Below are positions 25,099 to 33,010 of a DNA stretch of 38,417 nt, one piece after another. Numbering within the stretch: the first letter of the stretch is position 1; each line of letters opens with the position of its first letter. The stretch comes from Rhizobium sp. Q54 (GTDB lineage: Bacteria; Pseudomonadota; Alphaproteobacteria; UBA828), in contig CAMDDO010000026.1 of NCBI GenBank assembly GCA_945892755.1, forward strand, positions 1-38,417. Direction: 5' to 3'. The notes under the pieces were generated by a model. It was not told the origin of the DNA, did no database searches, and worked only from the letters and a program-made list of their open reading frames with translations. Both the position numbers and the translations under genes were made by a program.

Positions 25099-25497
25099 AT
25101 GACCAAGCCGAGCGACCGGGCGCCGAGCGCGGCCGAAATCGAGTCGATCGCCGAGCACGCCTACCGGCGCATTCCGGAGCGCTTGCGCAAACTGGTCGAC
25201 GCCGTGGTGATCCGCGTCGAAGAATTTCCCGATGACGAGATCATCGCGGAGATGGAGCTCGACACCGAATACGACCTGCTCGGGCTCTATTCCGGCGTCG
25301 CGCTCGACGAAAAAAGCTATGCCGACGCGCCGCAGAACGTCGACATGATCTTTCTCTACCGCCGCCCGATGCTCGATTATTGGGCCGAGAACGACGACAC
25401 GCTCGAGGCCGTCGTGCGCCATGTGCTGATCCATGAGATCGGCCACCATTTCGGCCTTTCGGACGAAGAGATGGAGCAGATCGAAAACGAGGCATGA
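25099..25497 (+). CDS. Zincin-like metallopeptidase family protein
   Basis: A 132-residue small protein with the zinc-protease motif HEIGH (H112, E113, H116) followed by HFGLSDEEM. The N-terminal part ([28 protein letters not shown]) and length match a family annotated as minimal metallopeptidases of the DUF1025/possible zincin type, widespread in bacteria and of unknown substrate. The third ligand is probably one of the acidic residues after the motif. There is no signal peptide, so it is cytosolic. It is convergent with thpR, with ten bases between them. Confidence 0.87.
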   Translation: MTKPSDRAPSAAEIESIAEHAYRRIPERLRKLVDAVVIRVEEFPDDEIIAEMELDTEYDLLGLYSGVALDEKSYADAPQNVDMIFLYRRPMLDYWAENDDTLEAVVRHVLIHEIGHHFGLSDEEMEQIENEA

Positions 25498-25507
25498 AGG
25501 CGCAGGT

Positions 25508-26104
25508 TCAGCCGACGGGGCTTTGGCGCTCGTCCTCGTCGTCCCAATCGAGCTCGAAGTCATAACCACCGCGCAAGGGATAGCTCGCCTCGATCGAATA
25601 GACCGAGCCGTCGCGCGCCAGGCGGCTCGAATAGAGGTGGAACGCTTCGACTTGGAACGGCGGCGCGGCGAACAGGCCATGGCGCGTGAGAAAGGCCTGC
25701 ACCCGCTCGATCGGCGCGTGATGAAGCCGCGCCAGCGTAACATGCGCCGAGAAGTTGCGCGGCTCGGGCGCGAGACCGGCACGCACCAGCGCGTTTTCGA
25801 CCCGCGACTGGAGAAGGCTCAGCACCGGGTTCGGCCGCACGCCGGCCCAGAGCACGCGCGGCGCGCCGCGCGGCGGATAGTGTCCGACGCCGGCCAGCGC
25901 GAGCTCGAACGCGTCGGCCTCGACCTCGCCAAGCGCCTGGACCACGTCTTCGAAGCCCGCGCGATCGATCTCGCCGATGAAGCGAAGCGTCAAATGAAGC
26001 TGGTCGTAATTCACCCAGCGCGCGCCAGGCACGCTATCGCTTAGTTCAAGCAGGGCATCGACGACGTGCTCGGGCAGCGCGATCGCGACGAACAGCCTGA
26101 TCAT
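25508..26104 (-). CDS. thpR: RNA 2',3'-cyclic phosphodiesterase
   Basis: A 198-residue member of the 2H phosphoesterase superfamily. Both catalytic motifs are present: HLTL (H37) and HVTL (H121), with FRFIGE-like sequence after the first. ThpR enzymes hydrolyse 2',3'-cyclic phosphate ends of RNA and join tRNA halves in vitro. The C terminus carries an acidic DWDDEDE tail. Its ATG overlaps the stop codon of the upstream esterase gene by four bases, indicating translational coupling between esterase and ThpR. Confidence 0.92.
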   Translation of the reverse strand: MIRLFVAIALPEHVVDALLELSDSVPGARWVNYDQLHLTLRFIGEIDRAGFEDVVQALGEVEADAFELALAGVGHYPPRGAPRVLWAGVRPNPVLSLLQSRVENALVRAGLAPEPRNFSAHVTLARLHHAPIERVQAFLTRHGLFAAPPFQVEAFHLYSSRLARDGSVYSIEASYPLRGGYDFELDWDDEDERQSPVG

Positions 26105-26760
26105 GATCCCGCCTTCATGGCCTGTTCGACCACGGGGCCGATGCGCCTGACGATCTCGGCGATGCCTTCGGCGGTCGGATGGATGCCGTCCGGTTGGTTC
26201 AATGAGGACCTGGCCCCGACGCCATCGAGGAAGAAGGGATAGAACGGCACGTCGTGCTTGGCCGCGAGGCTTACGAAGACCGTCTCGAACGCGCTCGCAT
26301 AATCGGGCCCAAGATTGGGCGGAACGCGCATGCCGCAGAGCAGCACGGCACTGCCGGACGACTCGACCCGCGCGATGATCTGACTGAGATTCTCTTCCAT
26401 CTGCTCGACCGGCAGACCACGCAAGCCGTCATTGGCGCCGAGCTCGACGATCACCAGGTCGGGCTTGTCGGCAAGCGCCCAATCGAGGCGCGCGAGCCCG
26501 CCCGCGCTGGTATCGCCCGAGACGCCGGCATTGACGACGCGCCAATCGTGCCCGCGCGCGCGCAAGAAGGCTTCGAGCCGCGCGGGAAACGCGGACTCCT
26601 CCGGCAGGCCGAAGCCGGCCGTCAAACTGTCGCCAAGCGCTACGATGGTTCGAGGTTCCGCCAAAGCGGGCCGCGCCCAAAGGCCAAGCCCGATGGCAAT
26701 GAGCAGCAGCGTGAACAGGGGTTTGATAAACCCGCCACGCCACGCCATGTAATGGGCCAT
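26101..26760 (-). CDS. Arylesterase/lysophospholipase, TesA-like (SGNH hydrolase)
   Basis: A 219-residue exported esterase. The N terminus is a hydrophobic signal sequence (about residues 12-34, ending ALA). The SGNH blocks are GDSL (S45), the Gly of AGVSGDTS, GAND (N110) and DGIHP with the catalytic Asp and His. TesA-type enzymes cleave short esters, thioesters and lysophospholipids in the periplasm. Two starts are possible: 26760, whose ATG overlaps that of the divergent ABC gene, or 26748. Neither has a clear ribosome binding site. The tesA/ybbA/ybbP arrangement is conserved widely. Confidence 0.9.
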   Translation of the reverse strand: MAHYMAWRGGFIKPLFTLLLIAIGLGLWARPALAEPRTIVALGDSLTAGFGLPEESAFPARLEAFLRARGHDWRVVNAGVSGDTSAGGLARLDWALADKPDLVIVELGANDGLRGLPVEQMEENLSQIIARVESSGSAVLLCGMRVPPNLGPDYASAFETVFVSLAAKHDVPFYPFFLDGVGARSSLNQPDGIHPTAEGIAEIVRRIGPVVEQAMKAGS

Positions 26761-27433
26761 GTCCGAACCCGTCATCGAACTGACCGGCGTATCGCTGACC
26801 TTGAGCAGTCTCGCCGGGCCTGTGCCGATCCTGCGCGGAATCGATTTCAGCGTAAAGCGCGGCGAGGCGGTCGCCGTGCTCGGGCCATCGGGGGCCGGCA
26901 AATCGACCCTGCTCGCGGTGATCGCCGGGCTCGAACGACCCGATCTGGGCGGGGTCAGGGTCGCAGGCGAAGACCTTTCGCCGCTCGGCGAGGACGGGCT
27001 CGCGCTAGTACGCCGGCGCGCCATTGGCATCGTGTTCCAGTCGTTCCACCTGATCCCGACCATGACCGCGCTCGAAAATGTCGCGGTGCCGCTCGAGCTT
27101 GCCGGCCGACGCGACGCCTTCATTGCGGCGCGCGCGGCGCTCGAGGCGGTCGGGCTCGGTCATCGCCTGCGTCACTTCCCAAGCCAGCTTTCGGGCGGCG
27201 AACAGCAGCGCACGGCGCTCGCGCGCGCCTTCGCGCCCCGCCCGGCCGTGTTGCTTGCCGACGAGCCGACCGGCAATCTCGACCGCGCGACCGGCGGGCA
27301 GATCGTCGATCTCATGTTCGGCCTGCGCCATGACTCGGCGACCACGCTCGTGCTGGTCACGCACGATCCGGCGATCGCAGCGCGCTGCGATCGCATCGTG
27401 CGCATCGCCGAAGGCCGCATCGCCGATGCCTAG
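26759..27433 (+). CDS. ABC transporter ATP-binding protein, YbbA-like
   Basis: A 224-residue ATPase of the LolD/MacB/YbbA group, with Walker A GPSGAGKST, signature LSGGEQQRT, Walker B VLLADEPTGNLD and the H-loop LVTHDP. It pairs with the FtsX-type permease starting three bases after its stop. Such complexes transduce ATP energy to periplasmic events such as lipid or lipoprotein extraction rather than classical import. Its ATG lies in the four bases CATG shared with the divergent esterase start, and no ribosome binding site is visible, suggesting a leaderless transcript or a different start. Confidence 0.92.
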   Translation: MSEPVIELTGVSLTLSSLAGPVPILRGIDFSVKRGEAVAVLGPSGAGKSTLLAVIAGLERPDLGGVRVAGEDLSPLGEDGLALVRRRAIGIVFQSFHLIPTMTALENVAVPLELAGRRDAFIAARAALEAVGLGHRLRHFPSQLSGGEQQRTALARAFAPRPAVLLADEPTGNLDRATGGQIVDLMFGLRHDSATTLVLVTHDPAIAARCDRIVRIAEGRIADA

Positions 27434-27436
27434 GAC

Positions 27437-29959
27437 ATGATCTCTTGGCCACTCATGGCGCGGTTCGCGGCGCGCGAGCTGCGCGGCGGCTTGCGCGGCT
27501 TTCGCGTGTTTCTGTTGTGTCTGATCGTCGGCGTCGGCGCGATTGCGGGCGTCGGTTCGTTGATTGCCTCGATGCAGGCCGCGCTGGTGACCGATTCGCG
27601 CGCGCTCTTGGGTGGCGATCTCGAAATCGAGCTCTACGGGCGTACGCTGAGCGAGCCCGAACGAGCGGCGGCGCAGAGCCTCGGCACGACGCTATCGCAA
27701 ACCGCGACCATGCGCGCGATGGTTCGTCTGGCCGACGAGGCGAGCGACGCGCGTCCGGTCCTGGTTGAGCTCAAGGCCGCCGATTCCGCTTATCCCCTGG
27801 TGGGGACGCTCGATCTCGATCCTGCGATGACAGCGCTTGAGGCGCTTTCGGATCACGGCGCGATCGCCGAAGCTGGGCTGATCGCAAGGCTTGGTGCGAA
27901 GCTAGGCGACACGCTCAAACTAGGCGGCACCACGCTCACTTTGCGCGCCATCCTGCGCCACGAGCCCGATCGCCTGACCGGCGGCATGACGCTTGGGCCG
28001 CGCCTGATCGTGTCGCTCGAGAGCTTGCGGGATAGCGGCCTGGTCCAGATTGGCAGCCAAATCCGCTATCGTTACCGCCTCGCGCTGCCGCCGGGCACCG
28101 AGGCCGCAACGGCGCGTGCGGCGCTTGAGGCGATTTCGCCGAATGCGGGCTGGCGTCTGCGCGACACCAACGACGCGCATCCCGCGCTGTCGCGCCAGCT
28201 TGACCGGCTTGGGCAATTCCTGACCTTGGTCGGGCTTTCGGCCTTGGTGCTGGGCGGCGTGGGCGTCGCGGGCGCGGTGCGCGCCTATCTCGAAGGCCGC
28301 ATCGCGACCATCGCGACGCTCAAATGCGTCGGCGCGACCAACCGGTTCATTCTCGGCGTCTATTTGCTGGAAGTATTGATCCTCGCGCTGATCGGCATTG
28401 TTCTCGGACTCATCGTTGGCACGCTGTTGCCGGTTGCGATCGGCGCATTGCTTGGCGCCGACGCGCCGGTGCCGCTCGCCCTCGGCCTCTACGGCCGCCC
28501 GCTCGGGCTCGCTGCCGGCTTCGGCCTGCTGACGACCTTGGCCTTCGCGCTCTGGCCCTTGGGACGCGCCGCGCGCATCGCGCCTGGTCTTCTCTTTCGC
28601 TCGGTCGTCGCACCGACGCTGCCATCGCCCGGCGGCCTTACCGTCATCGCATGCGCCGGCGCGGCGGCTGGGCTGATCGCGCTCGCCGTTCTGACCGCGC
28701 CCGAGCGCTTGATCGCCTTGTGGTTCGCGCTTGGCGCGGGCGCGGCGCTGCTCGCCTTTCATTTTCTGGGTCGCGCGCTGGGGGCGCTGGCCAAACGGCT
28801 GCGCAGCCCGGCCGTGCCCTGGCTCAGGCTCGGCCTTGCCAATCTCGGGCGGCCCGGTGCGCCGACGCCCGCGGTCGTCACCGCGCTTGGCGGCGCGCTC
28901 GCCGTGCTGCTCGCGATCGCGCTCGTGCATTCCAATCTCGCGCGCCAGCTCAGAGCCGAAGCCGAGCGTCCGCACCCGGCGTTCTTTTTCGTCGACATTC
29001 AGCCCGACCAGCGCGCGCCATTCAAGGCGATGATCGACGCGACCCTGGGCGCGCATGACCTCAAGGACGTGCCGATGATGCGCGGGCGCATCACGCGCGT
29101 CGCGGGGCAGAGAGTCAGCGAGCGCATGATCGCGCCCGAGGCGCGCTGGACCGTGCAAAGCGACATCGGGGTAACCTATGCGGCGACCATGCTCGACAAC
29201 GCCAAGCTTGTCGCCGGTGAATGGTGGCCGGCCGACCACGCGGGCGAGCCGCTCATCTCGTTCGAGACCGATGCCGCGAAGGGCCTCGGCGTTGGCATTG
29301 GCGATACGCTGACGTTGAACCTGCTCGGCCGCGAAGTGACCGGGCGCATTACCAATCTGCGCGATTTCGACTGGATGGATCTGCAGATCAATTTCCTGGT
29401 CGTGTTCTCGCCGGGCGTGCTCGAGGCAGCGCCGCAGACCAGGCTCGCGACCGTGATGGCCGACGACGCAGCGAGCCTCGCGATCGAGCGCCAGATCGCC
29501 TCGGACTTCCCCAATGTGAGCGCGATCCCGGTCAGCGCAATTCTGGACGCGCTGACCGACCTGCTTGGGCGGATCGGTTCGGCGGTGCAGGCCGCCGCCG
29601 CGATCGGCCTATTCGCCGGCCTCGCGGTGCTGGCCGGCGCGGTCGCGGCGGGCGAGCGGACGCGGCGTTATGACGCCGTGGTGCTCAAGGTACTGGGCGC
29701 ACGGCGACGCGAGATCATGCTCGCCTTCCTGGTCGAATATGGCGTGCTGGCCGCGGTGACCGCCCTGATTGCCGCCGCGATCGGCATCGCCGCCGCCTAT
29801 GGCCTGGTCAGCCAAGTGCTGGAGCTCGACTTCACGCCCTCGGTCGGGCCAATTCTTGGGGTCACAGGCGGCGCCATCGCAATCGGCCTCATTTTTGGCT
29901 TCGCCGGCACCTACCGCGCGCTCCGTGCCCGCGCCGCGCCCCTGTTGCGCGAAGCTTGA
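27437..29959 (+). CDS. ABC transporter permease, FtsX domain (YbbP-like)
   Basis: An 840-residue inner-membrane protein. Layout: first helix about 22-45, a large periplasmic domain (about 50-250), an FtsX core with several helices (about 255-385), further helices (about 400-450 and 480-500), a second periplasmic domain (about 515-700), and the C-terminal FtsX core (about 715-835) with YDAVVLKVLGARRREIM. This double-FtsX plan and size match YbbP, the partner of YbbA. By family it likely moves or releases a lipophilic substrate at the outer face of the membrane, near the TesA-type esterase. The gene follows its ATPase directly. Confidence 0.92.
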   Translation: MISWPLMARFAARELRGGLRGFRVFLLCLIVGVGAIAGVGSLIASMQAALVTDSRALLGGDLEIELYGRTLSEPERAAAQSLGTTLSQTATMRAMVRLADEASDARPVLVELKAADSAYPLVGTLDLDPAMTALEALSDHGAIAEAGLIARLGAKLGDTLKLGGTTLTLRAILRHEPDRLTGGMTLGPRLIVSLESLRDSGLVQIGSQIRYRYRLALPPGTEAATARAALEAISPNAGWRLRDTNDAHPALSRQLDRLGQFLTLVGLSALVLGGVGVAGAVRAYLEGRIATIATLKCVGATNRFILGVYLLEVLILALIGIVLGLIVGTLLPVAIGALLGADAPVPLALGLYGRPLGLAAGFGLLTTLAFALWPLGRAARIAPGLLFRSVVAPTLPSPGGLTVIACAGAAAGLIALAVLTAPERLIALWFALGAGAALLAFHFLGRALGALAKRLRSPAVPWLRLGLANLGRPGAPTPAVVTALGGALAVLLAIALVHSNLARQLRAEAERPHPAFFFVDIQPDQRAPFKAMIDATLGAHDLKDVPMMRGRITRVAGQRVSERMIAPEARWTVQSDIGVTYAATMLDNAKLVAGEWWPADHAGEPLISFETDAAKGLGVGIGDTLTLNLLGREVTGRITNLRDFDWMDLQINFLVVFSPGVLEAAPQTRLATVMADDAASLAIERQIASDFPNVSAIPVSAILDALTDLLGRIGSAVQAAAAIGLFAGLAVLAGAVAAGERTRRYDAVVLKVLGARRREIMLAFLVEYGVLAAVTALIAAAIGIAAAYGLVSQVLELDFTPSVGPILGVTGGAIAIGLIFGFAGTYRALRARAAPLLREA

Positions 29960-29987
29960 CGCCCCACTCAAGACCCGAGCGGGGCAG

Positions 29988-30016
29988 TTGAAAATCCGGC
30001 GATTCCTGCCAATATT
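29988..30016 (+). promoter_or_regulatory. Candidate promoter of the Bax-inhibitor-1 gene
   Basis: TTGAAA (29988-29993) and AATATT (30011-30016) are separated by 17 bases in the gap after the permease gene. It leaves a leader of about 35 bases ending in GGGGGAA before the ATG. The local A+T-rich patch supports the reading. Confidence 0.45.
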
Positions 30017-30057
30017 AGAGCTAGCCTAAATCACTGCGGTTTTTGGGGGAATTCACC

Positions 30058-30780
30058 ATGGCGATCGAACTCCGCACCCGGCCCACCGCCGGTACGCTGA
30101 CCCAGGCCCAAATCGACCAGGGCCTGAGGAACTATATGCTCCGGGTCTACAACTACATGGCCTCGGGCCTCGCGCTCACCGGCATCGTCGCCTATGTGGT
30201 GGCGCACACCGGGCTCTATGAAGCGCTGATGACCAGCGGCGCCGGCTTCATCGTCATGCTCGCTCCGCTCGGCATCGTGTTTTTCATGAGCATCAAGCTC
30301 CAAACCATGAAGGCGTCGACCGCCCAGGCACTCTTCTGGGTCTTCTCGGCGCTTATGGGTGCCTCGCTCTCGTACGTCTTCATGCGTTACACCGATGCCA
30401 GCGTCGCGCGCGTCTTCTTCATCACCGCCGGCACGTTCGGGGCGGCTAGCCTCTTCGGCTACACGACCAAACGCGATCTGACCAAGATGGGCTCGTTCCT
30501 CATGATGGGCCTCTTTGGCATCATCATCGCGATGCTCGTCAATATCTTCCTTGGCTCCTCGCTGCTTCACTTCGTGATCTCGGCGATCGGCGTGCTCGTG
30601 TTCACCGGCCTGACCGCGTTCGACACGCAGCGGATCAAGGAAAGCTATGTCGAGACCGACGGACGGGACGCGACGCTCAAGAAGTCGATCTTCGGCGCGC
30701 TTGGCCTCTATCTCAACTTCATCAATCTGTTCGTCATGCTGCTCAGCCTGACGGGCATGATGGGTGGCTCGCGCGAATAG
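30058..30780 (+). CDS. Bax inhibitor-1/YccA family membrane protein
   Basis: A 240-residue inner-membrane protein with seven hydrophobic helices and the family markers LRNYMLRVYNYMASGLALTG, GYTTKRDLTKMGSFLMMGL and GLTAFDTQRIKESY. Bacterial members such as YccA interact with the FtsH protease, and others behave as pH-sensitive calcium leak channels; the role here is by family only. The ATG at 30058 is preceded by GGGGGAA at correct spacing; a TTG 15 bases upstream is not needed. It has its own candidate promoter and a strong terminator, so it is probably a single-gene transcript. Confidence 0.94.
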   Translation: MAIELRTRPTAGTLTQAQIDQGLRNYMLRVYNYMASGLALTGIVAYVVAHTGLYEALMTSGAGFIVMLAPLGIVFFMSIKLQTMKASTAQALFWVFSALMGASLSYVFMRYTDASVARVFFITAGTFGAASLFGYTTKRDLTKMGSFLMMGLFGIIIAMLVNIFLGSSLLHFVISAIGVLVFTGLTAFDTQRIKESYVETDGRDATLKKSIFGALGLYLNFINLFVMLLSLTGMMGGSRE

Positions 30781-30803
30781 CCGGTTTCTTCCGGTCGGTC
30801 ATG

Positions 30804-30838
30804 GCACCCGGCGAGTCGCTCGCCGGGTGCTTTCATTT
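30804..30838 (+). terminator. Rho-independent terminator after the Bax-inhibitor-1 gene
   Basis: GCACCCGGCGAG (30804-30815) and CTCGCCGGGTGC (30819-30830) form a perfect 12-pair stem with a TCG loop, followed by TTTCATTT. It begins 24 bases after the stop codon. Confidence 0.9.
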
Positions 30839-30858
30839 GATGGCGTGAGGTCGGCCGG

Positions 30859-31668
30859 ATGCGCTGGTGGGAGGGCCTGGGCGTTGCCGTGGCGGCCTAT
30901 GGCTCGGTGATCGGCGCGGCGTTCGCCGCCCAGCGTCACTTCATTTATTTCCCCGACGGCACGAGACCAGAGCCCGACCGGCGCGTGCTACCCCATGTCA
31001 CGCCCGTCATGCTCGAGACCGCCGACGGCCTAGCTCTCCTCGCCTGGCATCAAGCGCCGCGCCGGGCGGGGGCTCCGACGCTGGTCTATTTTCATGGCAA
31101 TGCCGGGCATTTGGGGGTGCGCGCCACAAAGCTCGCGCCCTATCTCGAGGCCGGCTATGGCGGACTGCTCACCTCATGGCGCGGCTTTAGCGGCAATCCC
31201 GGAAAGCCAAGCGAGCGCGGCCTCTATGACGATGGCCGAGCGGCGCTCGCGTTCCTCGCGCGCGCCGGCGTTTCACCCGATCGGGTCATCCTCTACGGCG
31301 AATCGCTCGGCACGGGCGTCGCCGTGCAACTGGCGACCGAGACCAAACCCGCCGCGGTCGTGCTTGAAGCGCCCTACACCTCGGTCCCCGACATCGCGGC
31401 GTGGCGCGTGCCGATCGCGCCGGTCAGACCGCTCGTGATCGACCGTTATGATTCGCTCGCCAAGATCGCCTCGGTGCGCGCGCCCTTGCTCGTCGTGCAT
31501 GGCGAATTGGATTCGACCATTCCCGCGCGCTTCGGCAAGCGCCTGTTCGACGCCGCCAACGACCCGAAGCAAGGCGTCTTCATCAAGGGTGCCGGGCACC
31601 TCGACCTCTACGAACACGGTATGGCCGGCATCGTGCTCGACTTCCTCAGGCGCCATGGCCTCGGCTAG
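30859..31668 (+). CDS. Alpha/beta hydrolase (BEM46/ABHD13-like)
   Basis: A 269-residue protein with an N-terminal hydrophobic segment (about 5-25) acting as a membrane anchor or signal. The hydrolase core shows the oxyanion-hole segment VYFHGNAGH, the nucleophile elbow GESLG, the acid in HGELDSTIP, and the His in GAGHLDLYE. This set resembles the BEM46/ABHD13/YfhR group. Substrate unknown, likely an ester or thioester. It starts 20 bases after the terminator tail and ends 31 bases before the cupin gene, with which it may form a unit. Confidence 0.87.
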   Translation: MRWWEGLGVAVAAYGSVIGAAFAAQRHFIYFPDGTRPEPDRRVLPHVTPVMLETADGLALLAWHQAPRRAGAPTLVYFHGNAGHLGVRATKLAPYLEAGYGGLLTSWRGFSGNPGKPSERGLYDDGRAALAFLARAGVSPDRVILYGESLGTGVAVQLATETKPAAVVLEAPYTSVPDIAAWRVPIAPVRPLVIDRYDSLAKIASVRAPLLVVHGELDSTIPARFGKRLFDAANDPKQGVFIKGAGHLDLYEHGMAGIVLDFLRRHGLG

Positions 31669-31699
31669 GATCGCCACGCGCAATTGATCGGAGATCGGG

Positions 31700-31972
31700 A
31701 TGGACACCAAGACATTTGAGGCATTGCTCAAGCAGGACGGCTATGGCGAGATCGAGACCAAGGGCTATCCGCCTGGCCACCGGGCGGCCGAGCACGCGCA
31801 TGACTTTGACGTGCGCGGCCTCGTGCTCGAGGGCGAAATCACGCTCGGCTCGAACGGGGTGGCCGAAAACCTTCGCCCTGGCGATGAGTTCATCATGCCG
31901 GCCGAACAACCGCATACCGAAACGATCGGCCCGGGCGGCGTGCGCTTTCTCTACGGCCGGCGACGCACTTAA
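31700..31972 (+). CDS. Small cupin-domain protein
   Basis: A 90-residue single-domain cupin. The first motif is GHRAAEHAHDFDVRGLVLEGEITL, with the metal-binding His and Glu pattern slightly altered, and the second is LRPGDEFIMPAEQPHTETIG. Such proteins bind a metal and act as small enzymes or binding proteins; the substrate is not known. GGAG lies about 10 bases before the ATG at 31700. Its TAA stop shares bases with the TAA of the convergent korB gene. Confidence 0.85.
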   Translation: MDTKTFEALLKQDGYGEIETKGYPPGHRAAEHAHDFDVRGLVLEGEITLGSNGVAENLRPGDEFIMPAEQPHTETIGPGGVRFLYGRRRT

Positions 31973-33006
31973 GCCTGCGGGCGATCGACCGTCCAGGTGT
32001 GGCCGCGGCGCAGAAGCGCGTTGAGATCGGCCGCCGGCGCCTTGCTCCGCGCGGCCGCGATCTGAGCCTTTACCGCGTGGTCGTAACTTTCGGCCGGGCT
32101 GCAATAGATCACGCCGAGCGCCGCCGGAAAATCGGGTGGCTCCATCGCGGCGAGCATGGTTCCGAGCGTGCGGTTGGTTTCGTCGTGCACAACCAAATCC
32201 GCCTCGCTCACGCCGTTCTCGCCTAGCGTCACGACTTCGAGCTTCATCGACTTGGGGTCGAAGCGCAGGCCCTTCTCCTTGGTCTTGCCGAAACGAAGCG
32301 GCTTGCCGTGTTCGAGGTGAAGCTGGCGATCGGCCGCGACGTCCTTTGCGGTAAAGTCATCGAACACGCCGTCATTGTAGACGATGCAATTCTGGATGAT
32401 CTCGACGAAGGATGCGCCCTTGTGCGCGTGCGCGCGCTTCAACACGTCGGGCACATGCTTTTGCAGCGTATCGATCGTGCGCGCGATGAAATGCGCGCCG
32501 GCGCCGAGCGCAAAGACGAGCGCCGAGACCGGATAGTCGACCGAGCCCATGGGCGTCGAGGGAGAGCGCGTGCCGACGCGCGAGGTCGGCGAGTACTGGC
32601 CCTTAGTCAACCCATAGATTTCGTTGTTGAAGAGCAGGATGTTGAGATCGATGTTGCGGCGAATGGCGTGCAGTGTGTGATTGCCGCCGATCGAGAGCAT
32701 GTCGCCATCGCCGCCGACCACCCAAACATCGAGCGCCGGATTGGCGAGCTTGACGCCGGTTGCGATCGCGGGCGCGCGGCCATGGATGGTGTGGAAGCCG
32801 TAGGTCGCCATGTAATAGGGGAAGCGCGAAGCGCAGCCGATGCCGGAGACGAATACGACCTGATCGGGATCGGTGCCAATATCGGCCAGCGCCTTCCTCA
32901 CGCTCTTGATGATGGCGTAATCACCGCATCCGGGACACCAGCGGATCTCCTGATCCGATTCGAAGCTGTCGGGGGTAAGCGCGCGGGGCGAGACGGTATC
33001 ATTCAT
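31969..33006 (-). CDS. korB: 2-oxoacid:ferredoxin oxidoreductase, beta subunit
   Basis: A 345-residue thiamine-pyrophosphate subunit of a 2-oxoglutarate (or pyruvate):ferredoxin oxidoreductase. Cysteines C24 and C27 (WCPGCG), C58 (GIGC) and C207 (QNC) match the four ligands of the single [4Fe-4S] cluster. The TPP motif runs from GGDGDML to NILLFNNEIYGLTKGQ. The subunit works with the alpha subunit encoded four bases upstream to decarboxylate 2-oxoacids and reduce ferredoxin. The 2-oxoglutarate form is favoured by the two-subunit gamma-alpha plus beta layout, but the substrate is not certain. Its stop overlaps that of the cupin gene. Confidence 0.92.
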   Translation of the reverse strand: MNDTVSPRALTPDSFESDQEIRWCPGCGDYAIIKSVRKALADIGTDPDQVVFVSGIGCASRFPYYMATYGFHTIHGRAPAIATGVKLANPALDVWVVGGDGDMLSIGGNHTLHAIRRNIDLNILLFNNEIYGLTKGQYSPTSRVGTRSPSTPMGSVDYPVSALVFALGAGAHFIARTIDTLQKHVPDVLKRAHAHKGASFVEIIQNCIVYNDGVFDDFTAKDVAADRQLHLEHGKPLRFGKTKEKGLRFDPKSMKLEVVTLGENGVSEADLVVHDETNRTLGTMLAAMEPPDFPAALGVIYCSPAESYDHAVKAQIAAARSKAPAADLNALLRRGHTWTVDRPQA

Positions 33007-33010
33007 CGTC

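Noticed and set aside
27920-29239. Long minus-strand frame of 439 codons
   Set aside because: Antisense to the FtsX permease gene; composition is a shadow of hydrophobic codons.
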